From the NCBI GenBank assembly GCA_964538515.1, contig CAZIEW010000029.1:1-57551 (forward strand): a stretch of 57,551 bases of DNA, written 5' to 3'. The notes under the pieces were generated by a model. The model saw nothing but the letters and a program-made list of their open reading frames with translations. It was not told the origin of the DNA and made no database searches. The stretch's first letter is position 1, and every line of letters begins with the position of its first letter. The stretch is from CALBZH01 sp964538515. GTDB taxonomy: Bacteria; Desulfobacterota; Syntrophobacteria; Syntrophobacterales; Syntrophobacteraceae. Shown here in pieces: positions 16,257 to 25,073 of this stretch. Made by a program: the position numbers and the translations under genes.

Positions 16257-17239
16257 TGATCGCTTTTGGTCCGGCTCCATCCCGCCGACTCGGGAGGAGT
16301 CTCGGAATCAACAACATCCCGGCCAAAACCTGCACCTATTCATGCGTTTACTGCCAGCTGGGCCGAACCCGCCGGCTGCAGACCGCGGTGCGCGATTTCT
16401 TTCCTCCCGCCCGGATTCACCGCGAAGTGAGGCAGCGGGCCTCCTGGTTGTGCGAGCTCGGCCAGCGCGTGGATTATCTGACCTTTGTGCCCGACGGCGA
16501 GCCGACCCTGGACCGGAGATTAGGCGAGACGCTGCGTCTCCTGAAACGGGACTTCAGGATCAAGACCGCCGTGATCACCAACGGCTCCCTTCTCTGGCGT
16601 GAGGACGTCCGCGAAGCCCTGTCCCCGTGCGACTGGCTCTCCATCAAGGTGGATGCGTGCACGGAAGCAACATGGCAAAAGATCAACCGTCCTCACCCCC
16701 ATTTGGAGCTGGAAAGAATCCTGGAGGGGATTCTCCGGATGGCGGGGGATTTCGACGGCGAGCTTGTCACGGAAACGATGCTCATCCGCGGGGTCAATGA
16801 CGGCGAAAGCGATGTCGGCGCCCTCGCGGAGGTCCTTTCCGTCTTGCAGCCCGCAACAGCCTACCTGGCTGTCCCGACTCGCCCGCCGGCTGAAAGGTGG
16901 GTGCAGGCTCCGGAGGAAGCGGCCGTCAACGGAGTTTTTCAACATCTCAGCAGTCGACTGGCACGGGTAGAGCTGCTCACGGGCTTCGAGGGATCTGATT
17001 TCGGCTACTCAGGAAATCCGGAGGAGGATCTTCTGAGCCTCGCCTCGGTGCATCCGCTTCGCGAGGACGCGGCAAACGAGTGGCTTAAGAACGCGGGGGC
17101 CGACTGGTCGCTGCTTTCCACGCTCCTTCGTGAAGGTCGGATGGTTGAGCTGGACTACAACGGCAAGAAGTTCTACCTCCGCAACCTCCATCAGGAGCCG
17201 AAGCACGCAGCTCTCTCCGTCGCTGCGGGAGGAGAATGA
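16256..17239 (+). CDS. Radical SAM protein (wyosine-synthase-like family)
   Basis: The 327-residue enzyme has a CTYSCVYCQLG radical SAM motif (about residues 25-35) that holds a [4Fe-4S] cluster for cleaving S-adenosylmethionine. It continues with VPDGEPTLD, VITNGSLLW and SIKVDACTE, the usual core of the COG0731-type family. The C-terminal 90 residues look like a small winged-helix or regulatory add-on (LASVHPLREDAANEWL to MVELDYNGKKFYL). Members near ORP and Mrp genes have no proven substrate. It overlaps its neighbours by one base (upstream) and four bases (downstream), in a tight operon with an ORP-like protein and an Mrp carrier. Confidence 0.83.
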   Translation: MIAFGPAPSRRLGRSLGINNIPAKTCTYSCVYCQLGRTRRLQTAVRDFFPPARIHREVRQRASWLCELGQRVDYLTFVPDGEPTLDRRLGETLRLLKRDFRIKTAVITNGSLLWREDVREALSPCDWLSIKVDACTEATWQKINRPHPHLELERILEGILRMAGDFDGELVTETMLIRGVNDGESDVGALAEVLSVLQPATAYLAVPTRPPAERWVQAPEEAAVNGVFQHLSSRLARVELLTGFEGSDFGYSGNPEEDLLSLASVHPLREDAANEWLKNAGADWSLLSTLLREGRMVELDYNGKKFYLRNLHQEPKHAALSVAAGGE

Positions 17240-18282
17240 AGAGAATGGCTAGCAAAAGCGCGATTTGGGATGCCTTGAGACGAGTCCACGATCCCGAGCT
17301 CAAGAAGAGCCTGGTCGATCTGCAGATGGTACGTGACGTTGTGATCCGCGATCAGGACGTGCGGGTGACCCTGGCCCTGACCACTCTCGGCTGTCCCATG
17401 AAGCAGCGGATCGTCAAGGAGGTGAAAGACGCCGTCAAAGCCATCGAAGGCGTCAGCACCGTGGAAGTCGAGCTCACCGCCATGACTCGCGAGGAGCTCG
17501 ACCGGCTGTTTCCCAAGCATCCCTTGAAGGGGATCGACAAGGTGTCCCGATTCCTCGCCGTGGCAAGCGGCAAAGGAGGAGTGGGCAAGACGACGGTCGC
17601 CATCAACCTGGCGCTGGCTTTGAGCCGGGAGGGACTGCGCGTCGGCCTGCTCGACGCGGATGTTTATGGGCCGAGCATTCCGGTCATGCTGGCGCTTTCG
17701 GAGCGCCCGCGGTCGGAAGCGGGGATGATCCTGCCCCTCGAGAAGCTCGATCTCAAGGTCATGTCTTTTGGCTTCTTCCTCGGGGAGAGCCAGCCCCTGA
17801 TCTGGCGCGGGCCGCTCGTGGCCAAGACCATCAGGCAGTTCCTCGATGACGTCATGTGGGGCCACCTCGACTTCTTGGTGGTCGATCTTCCACCCGGGAC
17901 CGGCGACCCGTCCATCACGATCGCTCAGGCCATTCCGGCCGCTTCCGCGGTCATCGTCACGACACCCCAGGAGGTGGCTCTCGCCGATGTTCGGAAGGCG
18001 ATCGAGATGTTCCGGGAAATGCATGTTCGGATCAGTGGCCTCGTCGAGAACATGTCCTATTTCCAGTGCGAGCATTCGAGCGAGAAAATATACTTGTTTG
18101 GCGCTGGCGGGGGAGAGACCCTGAGCCGGGAGACCGGGATTCCGCTGCTGGGGTCCATCCCGATCGACATCGAGCTCCGCAAAGGGGGCGACGCCGGACT
18201 TCCCGTGGTGGTTGGCCATCCCGAATCGGAAACCAGCCGCATTTTTCAGGAAATGGCCCGCAAGCTCAGCACCTCCCCGTGA
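17236..18282 (+). CDS. mrp: Mrp/ApbC Fe-S carrier ATPase with N-terminal MIP18 domain
   Basis: The 348-residue ApbC-type protein has an N-terminal MIP18/DUF59 domain (about residues 1-90; VHDPELKKSLVDLQMV) and a P-loop domain with ASGKGGVGKTT (about residue 112), DADVYGPSIPVML and DLPPGTGDPS. The usual CxxC that binds the bridging cluster near the C-terminus is CEHS here, so only one of the two Cys remains. The first Mrp in the window keeps CPHC. It overlaps the radical SAM gene by four bases. In Desulfovibrio an Mrp is part of the ORP system; a matching role is inferred. Confidence 0.87.
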   Translation: MKRMASKSAIWDALRRVHDPELKKSLVDLQMVRDVVIRDQDVRVTLALTTLGCPMKQRIVKEVKDAVKAIEGVSTVEVELTAMTREELDRLFPKHPLKGIDKVSRFLAVASGKGGVGKTTVAINLALALSREGLRVGLLDADVYGPSIPVMLALSERPRSEAGMILPLEKLDLKVMSFGFFLGESQPLIWRGPLVAKTIRQFLDDVMWGHLDFLVVDLPPGTGDPSITIAQAIPAASAVIVTTPQEVALADVRKAIEMFREMHVRISGLVENMSYFQCEHSSEKIYLFGAGGGETLSRETGIPLLGSIPIDIELRKGGDAGLPVVVGHPESETSRIFQEMARKLSTSP

Positions 18283-18356
18283 CGGCTCGGCTCGATTCGC
18301 TTCGTTGCTCTGACCTCGAGCATGCGTTCCGTTTACCGGCGACTTCGAGCCGCTGC

Positions 18357-19448
18357 CTAAAACTCGGCCGAAGGGAGCTCAATCGAGAATCGAGCGCCCT
18401 CCCCTTCCGTGCTATCCACCCGAATGACTCCACCGTAATCCTGCACGATGCCGTAGCTGATGGAGAGGCCGAGGCCGGTGCCCTGCCCGACCTCTTTGGT
18501 CGTGAAGAACGGCTCGAAAATCTTGTCCCGTACCCGTTCCGGAATCCCGCACCCTGAGTCCGCGATCTCGATCGTTACCGTACCCTTCTCGGAATACGTC
18601 TTGAGACGGATCTCCTTTCGAGCCCCACGTCCGCCGCCGCGCTCGCACTTCTCCACGATGGCGTCCCGGGCGTTGATCAGCAGGTTGATGAAAACCTGCT
18701 CCATCCGATTGGCGTCCGCCATAACCCGGGGAAGAGACCCATCCAGCTCCTTGAGCACCTGAATTTCGTTGAGCTTGAACTGTTGCGCAAACATGTCGTG
18801 AGCCCGCATCAAAGCATCGTTCACCGCCACCGGCTCCCGCCCGACGCCGGCTTTGCGCCCGAACTCCCTTAGATGATTGATTATCTTTGCAGCCCTGTCG
18901 ACGTGGCTGTCGATTTCCTGGAGCATGGTGCATAGGATGTCTTCCCGGATGGCTTCGGACCGTTGCACCTTTTTCATCAGAAAGCGGCTGGCCGCTTTGA
19001 TCACCGCAAGTGGCTGGTTGAGCTCGTGAGCAACCCCCGCCGACATCTCTCCCAGAGTGGCCATCTTCCCGGCTTGTATCAACTGCTGTTCCGTCATGAG
19101 CCGTTCGGTGATATCGCTCGCGACCACGAGCAGCGCGTCTCGATCCAGGTATGAGGAGGGAGAGATGTGTAGATTGACATAAAACACATCCTCGCTTTTC
19201 GTCATCTGCTTGACCTGGCTCAGAATGCCGGCCTTTCGAAGCACCCTCGAATAGTACTTCTTGTCTTCGACACTAAACAAGTCCATAAGACTAATACCAA
19301 GGAGCTCCTCCTTGACATATTCATACATGACGAGGGCGGTCTTGTTGCAGTCGAATATTCTTAACGTATAGTTGTCAACGATAAAAACAGCGTTTGGGAT
19401 GTTGTTAAAGATTGCCTTATACTTTCCTTCCGACAAAGGCATTTCCAT
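18357..19448 (-). CDS. PAS-domain sensor histidine kinase
   Basis: The 363-residue soluble kinase has a PAS domain (about residues 10-125; NNIPNAVFIVDNYTLRIFDCN), a phospho-acceptor His in GVAHELNQPLAVIK (about 160) and an ATPase domain with NLLINARDAI, DSGCGIP and GQGTGLGLSIS. This is the NtrB-like HPK4 type whose partners are often NtrC-type sigma-54 activators. The ATG at 19448 is chosen; TTG or GTG starts up to 14 codons earlier are possible. No response regulator is adjacent. Placement next to a sigma-54 regulon makes it another candidate input to that system. Confidence 0.82.
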   Translation of the reverse strand: MEMPLSEGKYKAIFNNIPNAVFIVDNYTLRIFDCNKTALVMYEYVKEELLGISLMDLFSVEDKKYYSRVLRKAGILSQVKQMTKSEDVFYVNLHISPSSYLDRDALLVVASDITERLMTEQQLIQAGKMATLGEMSAGVAHELNQPLAVIKAASRFLMKKVQRSEAIREDILCTMLQEIDSHVDRAAKIINHLREFGRKAGVGREPVAVNDALMRAHDMFAQQFKLNEIQVLKELDGSLPRVMADANRMEQVFINLLINARDAIVEKCERGGGRGARKEIRLKTYSEKGTVTIEIADSGCGIPERVRDKIFEPFFTTKEVGQGTGLGLSISYGIVQDYGGVIRVDSTEGEGARFSIELPSAEF

Positions 19449-19857
19449 ATCTAAGCTCTTTGATTGGGTCAAGTCAAGGCTCACGTCCAAAACGGTGTTT
19501 GGCTCACCAACGGATCAATCGACAACAACTGAAAGTTGCGCAGGAATAAAAGGCGAAAGGTTTGCAGGAGAAGCCAAGAACAGAAAAGAGGAGCCCCCTT
19601 TCTCCATGGCGAGGAATCGCACGGCGATCGAAAGCTCCTGATCATCCGCAGTGAAGCAAAAAGGCAAACAGTCTACTCGCGTCCAAGGTCGAGCCAAGCT
19701 GCCTCACAGTCATCTCCAAAGCCCCCCGATCCAGCGTTCCGAGCGGAGGGCCACAACCAAGCAACTCGACTGTCGGCAGACATGTTCCTCTGTAAACGGT
19801 GGTTCTATAAGGGTCCAGGTCCATCGCCCTGGAAGCGGCGTTTCGGCCCGCCTCTGC
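19449..19857. other. Intergenic stretch of about 400 bp
   Basis: No gene is supported. It runs from the kinase start to the palindromic repeat at 19858. Any promoter for the kinase must lie here on the minus strand, but I see no clear one. Confidence 0.4.
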
Positions 19858-19961
19858 CTAGTGCTCCGTCAAAGAAGTTATACCGGGCAAGAGAACACCC
19901 CCCCTCGAGGGGGGAATCAAAGGGGGGTGTACCTTGCGAAACAGAGTTGACAGAGCACTAG
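19858..19961. repeat. Palindromic repeat element, copy 1
   Basis: Terminal inverted repeats CTAGTGCTCCGTCAA and TTGACAGAGCACTAG (15 bases, one mismatch) flank an inner hairpin of C-runs and G-runs around CTCGAG. Copies occur at 45034-45139 and 47204-47309, with a worn relative near 42113-42233. The right end supplies the TAG stop of metF. It codes for nothing and looks like a MITE or REP-type element. Confidence 0.75.
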
Positions 19962-20881
19962 AATTGAGGCCTGGGGAGCAATCCAGCCCGTTCCATGATC
20001 TCAGGCACCTTCTGCTCCCATTCGATGGCCATGATGTGGAAGCCGCTGACACCCTTGATCTCTTTCAGGCGCTGGATGTCCTCGACGCACATCTTGATTC
20101 CCTCTTCCGCCTGCTTTTCCTTGGGAACTCCAGCAAGACGCTTGATCACGTCATCGGGAACATCCATTCCCGGGACCTTGTTTTTCATGTATTTGGCCAT
20201 GCCGACGGACTTCATGGGGGTGATGCCGGCCATGATGTACACCTTCTCATGCAGGCCCCGTTCCCGGACTCCTTCCATCCACTTCTCGAACTTGTCGATG
20301 TTATAGATGCATTGGGTCTGGATGAAGTCGGCCCCCGCTTTGACCTTCTTGGCCAACCGCGCCACACGGAGCTCAAAGGGGTCGGCAAAAGGATTGGCGG
20401 CGGCGCCGACGAACATCTTCGGGGGACCGTCGATCTTCTCCCCGCCCTGAAACTTGCCTTCATCTCTCATGGTCGTGACCATTTTGACGAACTGGACGGA
20501 GTCGATGTCATGTACGTTGGCGGCCATGGGGTGGTCGCCAAAGCTCGGATGGTCGCCCGAGAGGCACAGCATCGTATCGATGCCATGCGAATAAGCCCCG
20601 ATGATGTCGCTTTGCATGGCCAAGCGGTTCCGGTCTCTCGTGACCATCTGCAGCAGCGGGGTGATCCCCATCTGCTTGATCAGGATGCAGGCCGCGAGGC
20701 TTGACATCCGAACCATGGCCGTCTGGTTGTCGGTGACGTTGACGGCGTCGACGTAACCTTTCAACAGTTGTGCTTTCTCCCTGACTTTGTCGGGGAGTGC
20801 ACCGCGCGGGGGACCGCACTCCGAGGTCACAGCCAGTTGTCCCGATGCCAGAATCTTTTCCAGTATGCTGTCGGTCTTCAT
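19958..20881 (-). CDS. metF: Methylene-tetrahydrofolate reductase, MetF-type
   Basis: The 307-residue TIM-barrel flavoprotein of the MTHFR family carries SECGPPRG at the N-terminus, VNVTDNQ, the CLSGDHP flavin/folate segment (about 120), GAAANPFADP and FIQTQCIYN. It reduces methylene- to methyl-tetrahydrofolate in the methyl branch of the Wood-Ljungdahl pathway, or runs in reverse during acetate or propionate oxidation. It overlaps metV by four bases. With the following HdrA/MvhD genes it should form an electron-transfer complex like the MetFV-HdrABC-MvhD complex of Moorella. GAGAGGA precedes the ATG at 20881; a longer reading would run into metV. Confidence 0.88.
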   Translation of the reverse strand: MKTDSILEKILASGQLAVTSECGPPRGALPDKVREKAQLLKGYVDAVNVTDNQTAMVRMSSLAACILIKQMGITPLLQMVTRDRNRLAMQSDIIGAYSHGIDTMLCLSGDHPSFGDHPMAANVHDIDSVQFVKMVTTMRDEGKFQGGEKIDGPPKMFVGAAANPFADPFELRVARLAKKVKAGADFIQTQCIYNIDKFEKWMEGVRERGLHEKVYIMAGITPMKSVGMAKYMKNKVPGMDVPDDVIKRLAGVPKEKQAEEGIKMCVEDIQRLKEIKGVSGFHIMAIEWEQKVPEIMERAGLLPRPQF

Positions 20882-21546
20882 GATGCAAGATCCTCTCTCA
20901 CGATTTTCCGGGGCCCACCGCCACGACCAGAGCGCCAATCTTTAGCGGGGATGTTCTCCTCATATTGATCCAGCTTTCCGAGGGCCTTCAGGCGGTCCCA
21001 GATCAACTGCCAGGCGCAATCCGTATCCGAGCTCACCTCGCACTTGCCATTGGTCGAACCGCCGCAGGGGCCGTTCAGGATTTGCTTGGAGCACCGCGCC
21101 ACGGGACAGACCCCTCCCGTCAAGCCAAGCACACAGTCCCCGCATCCCTGGCACCGTTCCGCCCATACCCCCTGTCGCTCGGAGGCTCCCATGAACTTGG
21201 TGTTCACGGCCGGGAAGACCGGCTTGTCCGCATAGCGTCGCGCAACTTCCTGCACCCCGCAGCCACAGGCCATGGAAAGCACCGCGTCGACCTTGTCGAT
21301 CTGAGCGACAAGCTCTTCCACATACTCGGGATCGCACTGTCTTTCGAGAGTGATCTCCGTGATCTCGATGGGTTTTCCTTCCGCCTGGAATTGGAGCTTA
21401 AGCGCGGAAGCAAGGATGCCCACTTCCTTGCGCCCCCCTGCGGCACACACGGTCACACACTCGTTGCAGCCGGCAAGGAGAATGCGCTGGAAGGGCCTCA
21501 CGCACTCAACCAGTTCTTTCATCGGTTTTTGTTCAGCGGTAATCAT
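20878..21546 (-). CDS. metV: MetV, zinc/Fe-S subunit of methylene-tetrahydrofolate reductase
   Basis: The 222-residue Cys-rich protein matches the MTHFR C-terminal (MetV) family. Cys clusters are AGCNECVTVC (about 27-34), ACGCGVQE (about 95), ERCQGCGDC (about 130), GGVCPVARC and NGPCGGSTNGKCE. The family supports MetF by binding zinc and Fe-S clusters and links it to electron carriers. Its four-base overlap with metF shows coupled translation. It is cytoplasmic. The order metV then metF, downstream of mvhD and hdrA, is that of known acetogen and sulfate-reducer operons. Confidence 0.87.
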   Translation of the reverse strand: MITAEQKPMKELVECVRPFQRILLAGCNECVTVCAAGGRKEVGILASALKLQFQAEGKPIEITEITLERQCDPEYVEELVAQIDKVDAVLSMACGCGVQEVARRYADKPVFPAVNTKFMGASERQGVWAERCQGCGDCVLGLTGGVCPVARCSKQILNGPCGGSTNGKCEVSSDTDCAWQLIWDRLKALGKLDQYEENIPAKDWRSGRGGGPRKIVREDLAS

Positions 21547-21600
21547 TTCAGCTATCTCTCCCCTTCGTGGAAAACAGCCCGCATCCCGGAGGAGCCACCC

Positions 21601-22020
21601 CTAGGCGGCGGCTCTTGCGGGGTTGGGTCCCAACTTGCGGATCTTCTCCGTAAACTCGGAGGCGGTCTGAGCGAACCGCTCGCCCATGCCCGCAGACATC
21701 GAGAACATCTCGACGCGCTCTCCTCCAATGCCGATCTCGTCGAGCATCTTCTTGATGTACGCCACCCGTTTGGACGCCCGGACGTTTCCCGTATTGAAAT
21801 GGCAGTCCCCCTCGAGACAGCCCGCCACGTACACGCCATCCGCACCCTTTTCGAGCGCCTTGAGGATGTGGATCATGTCCACTTTCCCGCTGCAGGGTAC
21901 CCGAATAATCTTAACATTGGGAGGATAGGAAAGCCTCTTGCTGCCGGCCATGTCTGCAGCCGTATAAGCACAGTAGTGGCAACAGTAGGCGACAATCACC
22001 GGTTCGAAGTTCTCCATCAC
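21601..22020 (-). CDS. mvhD: MvhD/FlxD-type electron-transfer subunit (2Fe-2S)
   Basis: The 139-residue protein of the F420-non-reducing hydrogenase delta family has YCCHYCAYTAADMAG (residues 12-26), PCSGKVD (about 43) and GCLEGDCHF (about 67), which supply the [2Fe-2S] ligands. MvhD hands electrons to HdrA. Its start overlaps the hdrA stop by four bases, so the two are made together, as expected for a tight complex. No hydrogenase genes lie nearby, so the donor is more likely NAD(P)H, ferredoxin or the MetFV pair just downstream. Confidence 0.88.
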   Translation of the reverse strand: MMENFEPVIVAYCCHYCAYTAADMAGSKRLSYPPNVKIIRVPCSGKVDMIHILKALEKGADGVYVAGCLEGDCHFNTGNVRASKRVAYIKKMLDEIGIGGERVEMFSMSAGMGERFAQTASEFTEKIRKLGPNPARAAA

Positions 22021-25000
22021 GCCGTCCTTTCAAATAGACCGTCCAACTTGGCCAAGATCTGATCATCCTCGTACTGCATAAGCTGAATGGCTTTCGCAGG
22101 GCACTCCGCAGCACAGACGCCGCACCCGCGACATTTCGTCGGATCGATTTGCGAGTAGCCTTCCGCGTTGATGAATGGCACGTCGAAGGGGCACGCCCGG
22201 ACGCAAATGAGGCATGCAGCGCAGCGGTCCTTGTCGACTGTCGCGGTGGCAGCCCCGAAATTGATGGTATCCATCGACAGGTAGGTCTGTGCCCGCGAGG
22301 CCGCTGCCAGAGCCTGGGTGATGCTCTCTGGTATGGACTTCGGCGAATGGGCGGTGCCGGCGACGAAAACCCCGGGAACCTCGAGGTCCACCGGTCTCAG
22401 CTTGACATGATCCTCCAGAAAGTACCCATCCGATGTTCTCGGCACGTGGAAGATCATCCCGAGAGCATCCGTGGACTCTCGATTGGCCACCAGCCCTGTG
22501 CTCAGCACCAGACAGTCGGCGCTCACCTTCATCTGCTGGACCAGAATCGGATCGGTGAACGTGACCAAAGCCTTCTCCCCGTTCGCCTCAACCCGGGGCT
22601 TGTCTGTCAGCTCGTAGGGAACGAAGACGATGCCCTCCTCACGCGCTTCCCGGTAGTAGTCTTCGGTGAACCCCGGTGTACGAATATCGCGGTAGAGCAC
22701 ATAAATCTCCGCGTCCGGATTGAGCGCATGGATTCGCAGGGCGTTCTTCACGGCGGCCTGGCAGCAGAGGCGCGAGCAATTGGGGTTCTCAGGAGAACGA
22801 GACCCCACGCACTGAATCATCACCACCTGCTTCCACCCCTTCACTTTATCCGGACTGTCTTCCAGGATGGCTTCCAGGTCAAGCTGCGTGACGGCAGCCG
22901 GGCTGGATCCCAACAGGTATTCCGCCGGCCGGTTGGGCACGGCCCCCGTGGCGAGAATCGTGATCCCGTGCTCGATCTCGCGGTAGGCTTTGTCGGGGCC
23001 GACTTGAACTCCGGTCTTGAACATCCCGGCGACCCCCGAATGATCCACCACGGCCGCATTTTTCAGGATCTGAATCTTGTCATGCTGCTCCGTTCGCTGG
23101 ATCAGGGCGTCCACAAAAGCTTTGACATCCTCTCCCTGGATCGTCTTTCGAACCTGGCGCGCAACCCCGCCCAGGTCACCGGATTTCTCGACCAGGCTGA
23201 CCTGATAGCCCATGTCCGCGAGCTTCACGGACGCCGTCATGCCGGCGACACCGCCGCCCACGACCAGCACGTCCTTGCTCACCGGGAGCGTGTAATCCTT
23301 GAGTGGTTGGGCGACGCGCACGGCGGCCACCGCCATCCGAAGGAGCTCCTTGCCCTTGGCCAGCGCTTCCGCCGGATGATCGGAATGAGCCCAGACGTTT
23401 TGATCGCGCAGGTTGGCGATCTCCACGAGATACTTGTTCAGTCCGGCCCTGCGCAGGGCATCCTGAAAAACGGTCTGATGCGTTCTCGGGGAGCAGCCCC
23501 CGATCACCACACGGTTGAGCTTCTTGTCGCGGATCTCGCTTTCGATCTGTCCCAGGGACTCAGCCGAGCAGGCATGCTTCAGGGTCTTGGCGACGGCCAC
23601 CCCCGGAATCGACGCCACATCGCCCGCAAGGCTTTCCAGATCGACCACGCCGCCGGCGCTCATCCCACAGTCGCACACGAAAACGCCGATCTTGGGCGCC
23701 TCGCCTGACACATCGCGCTCGGCCGGTAGGTCTTCGTCGCCCTCCGAGACCACCCGGAGCGGACTGAGATGCCCGAGGGCCCCGCAAGCGGCGGCGCTGC
23801 CTTGGACCAACGTTTCCGGAATGTCCTTCGGACTTTCAAACAATCCGCAGACATAAATGCCAGGCTTGGAAGTGGCAAGCGGACTCAGACTGTCGGTCTT
23901 GGCGTAACCGTGCCGGTTGAGCTCCACTCCGATCTTGGCAGCCAGAGCCTTCATGTCCTCGGTAACGCGAAAACCGGTCGTGAGAACGACCATGTCGAAC
24001 CTGTCCGACAGAACTTGACTGCCCCCATGGGGAACATAGGAGATGGCCAGCTCTCCCGTCAAACCGCCATCCTGGATGACCGGCTCGATGCTGTGCGGAC
24101 GGCTCCGAACGAACTGGATTCCATATTCGTTCTTGGCCCTCTGGAGGTAGAGCTCGTAATCCTTTCCAGAGGTACGCATATCCATGTAGAAAACCGTCGC
24201 CTCGATTTCCTTGTCGAACCGCTCGCGCGTGACGATCGCCTCCTTGAGGGCGTACATGCAGCATGCGCTCGAACAGTAGGAAACAAAATGCTCCTGCACC
24301 CCTCTCGATCCAACGCACTGGATCCAGGCGATCTTCTTGGGCCTGCCGCCGTCCGACGGCCGAACCAGCTCGCCAAGGGTCGGTCCGGAAGCCGAGAGGA
24401 TGCGCTCGTACTCGAGGCTCGTCACCACGTTCGGGTAGGTCCCGTAACCGTAGGTTTCCAACGCCTGGGGGTTGAAGGTCTCGGCTCCAAGCGCCAGAAC
24501 GATGGAGCCCACCTGGAGCTGCTCAACTCGCTGGCTGTCCTCGCGAAGAATGGCTCCCGTCGGGCAGACCTTGATCAGCTCATCGACGTTCGAGCAGGCC
24601 GCCATGTCAACGGAGAAGGCGTAGGGCGTCGCCTGAGGATAACGCATACAGGTCGGAGCGCGAGGATCCAGCCCGGGCGTAAAGCGCACGCATTCGGGGA
24701 ACTTGCGGTAGCATTCGCCACAAGCCGTGCATTTATCCAAGTCAATGTAACGGGGGCTCGTCTTCAGCGTCGCGTTGAAGCTGCCTGCACTTCCGTCCAG
24801 CGCATCGAGCTCGGTCATCGTCATGATGTCGAGCGGCAGTCGCCGACCGCTTTCCGAAAGCTTGGGAGACAGCGTGCACACATCACAGTTGTTGGTCGGG
24901 AAGGTGCGATCCAGCTTTGCCATGAGCCCGCCGACCGCATGAGCCTTTTCGATCAAGACGACATCCCGGCCTGCCTCGGCCAGGTCCAGTGCGGCACGAA

Positions 25001-25073
25001 TGCCGCCCATACCACCGCCGACCACAAGTACCCTGTTGCTCGGTTGGGACTTCCTTTGTTTTTGCATTGCCAC
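22017..25073 (-). CDS. hdrA: HdrA-like flavin electron-bifurcation subunit, double-length (1)
   Basis: The 1018-residue protein has two flavoprotein halves. The first has GGGMGGIRAALDLAE (about 20), a Cys-bearing NNCDVCTLSPKL loop (about 60), CTACGECYRKFPEC and CVGSRGVQEHFVSYC. The second starts with a VFVCDCGMSAGG segment, then GGGVAGMTASVKLADMG, a second CVGSR, and a C-terminal pair of [4Fe-4S] motifs (CAACLICVRAC, CRGCGVCAAEC). HdrA carries the bifurcating FAD. The CxxC loop holds Cys where the copy at 30246 has TGA. AGAGG lies six bases before the GTG at 25073. It heads the operon hdrA-mvhD-metV-metF and has no HdrBC partner nearby. Confidence 0.87.
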   Translation of the reverse strand: MAMQKQRKSQPSNRVLVVGGGMGGIRAALDLAEAGRDVVLIEKAHAVGGLMAKLDRTFPTNNCDVCTLSPKLSESGRRLPLDIMTMTELDALDGSAGSFNATLKTSPRYIDLDKCTACGECYRKFPECVRFTPGLDPRAPTCMRYPQATPYAFSVDMAACSNVDELIKVCPTGAILREDSQRVEQLQVGSIVLALGAETFNPQALETYGYGTYPNVVTSLEYERILSASGPTLGELVRPSDGGRPKKIAWIQCVGSRGVQEHFVSYCSSACCMYALKEAIVTRERFDKEIEATVFYMDMRTSGKDYELYLQRAKNEYGIQFVRSRPHSIEPVIQDGGLTGELAISYVPHGGSQVLSDRFDMVVLTTGFRVTEDMKALAAKIGVELNRHGYAKTDSLSPLATSKPGIYVCGLFESPKDIPETLVQGSAAACGALGHLSPLRVVSEGDEDLPAERDVSGEAPKIGVFVCDCGMSAGGVVDLESLAGDVASIPGVAVAKTLKHACSAESLGQIESEIRDKKLNRVVIGGCSPRTHQTVFQDALRRAGLNKYLVEIANLRDQNVWAHSDHPAEALAKGKELLRMAVAAVRVAQPLKDYTLPVSKDVLVVGGGVAGMTASVKLADMGYQVSLVEKSGDLGGVARQVRKTIQGEDVKAFVDALIQRTEQHDKIQILKNAAVVDHSGVAGMFKTGVQVGPDKAYREIEHGITILATGAVPNRPAEYLLGSSPAAVTQLDLEAILEDSPDKVKGWKQVVMIQCVGSRSPENPNCSRLCCQAAVKNALRIHALNPDAEIYVLYRDIRTPGFTEDYYREAREEGIVFVPYELTDKPRVEANGEKALVTFTDPILVQQMKVSADCLVLSTGLVANRESTDALGMIFHVPRTSDGYFLEDHVKLRPVDLEVPGVFVAGTAHSPKSIPESITQALAAASRAQTYLSMDTINFGAATATVDKDRCAACLICVRACPFDVPFINAEGYSQIDPTKCRGCGVCAAECPAKAIQLMQYEDDQILAKLDGLFERTA

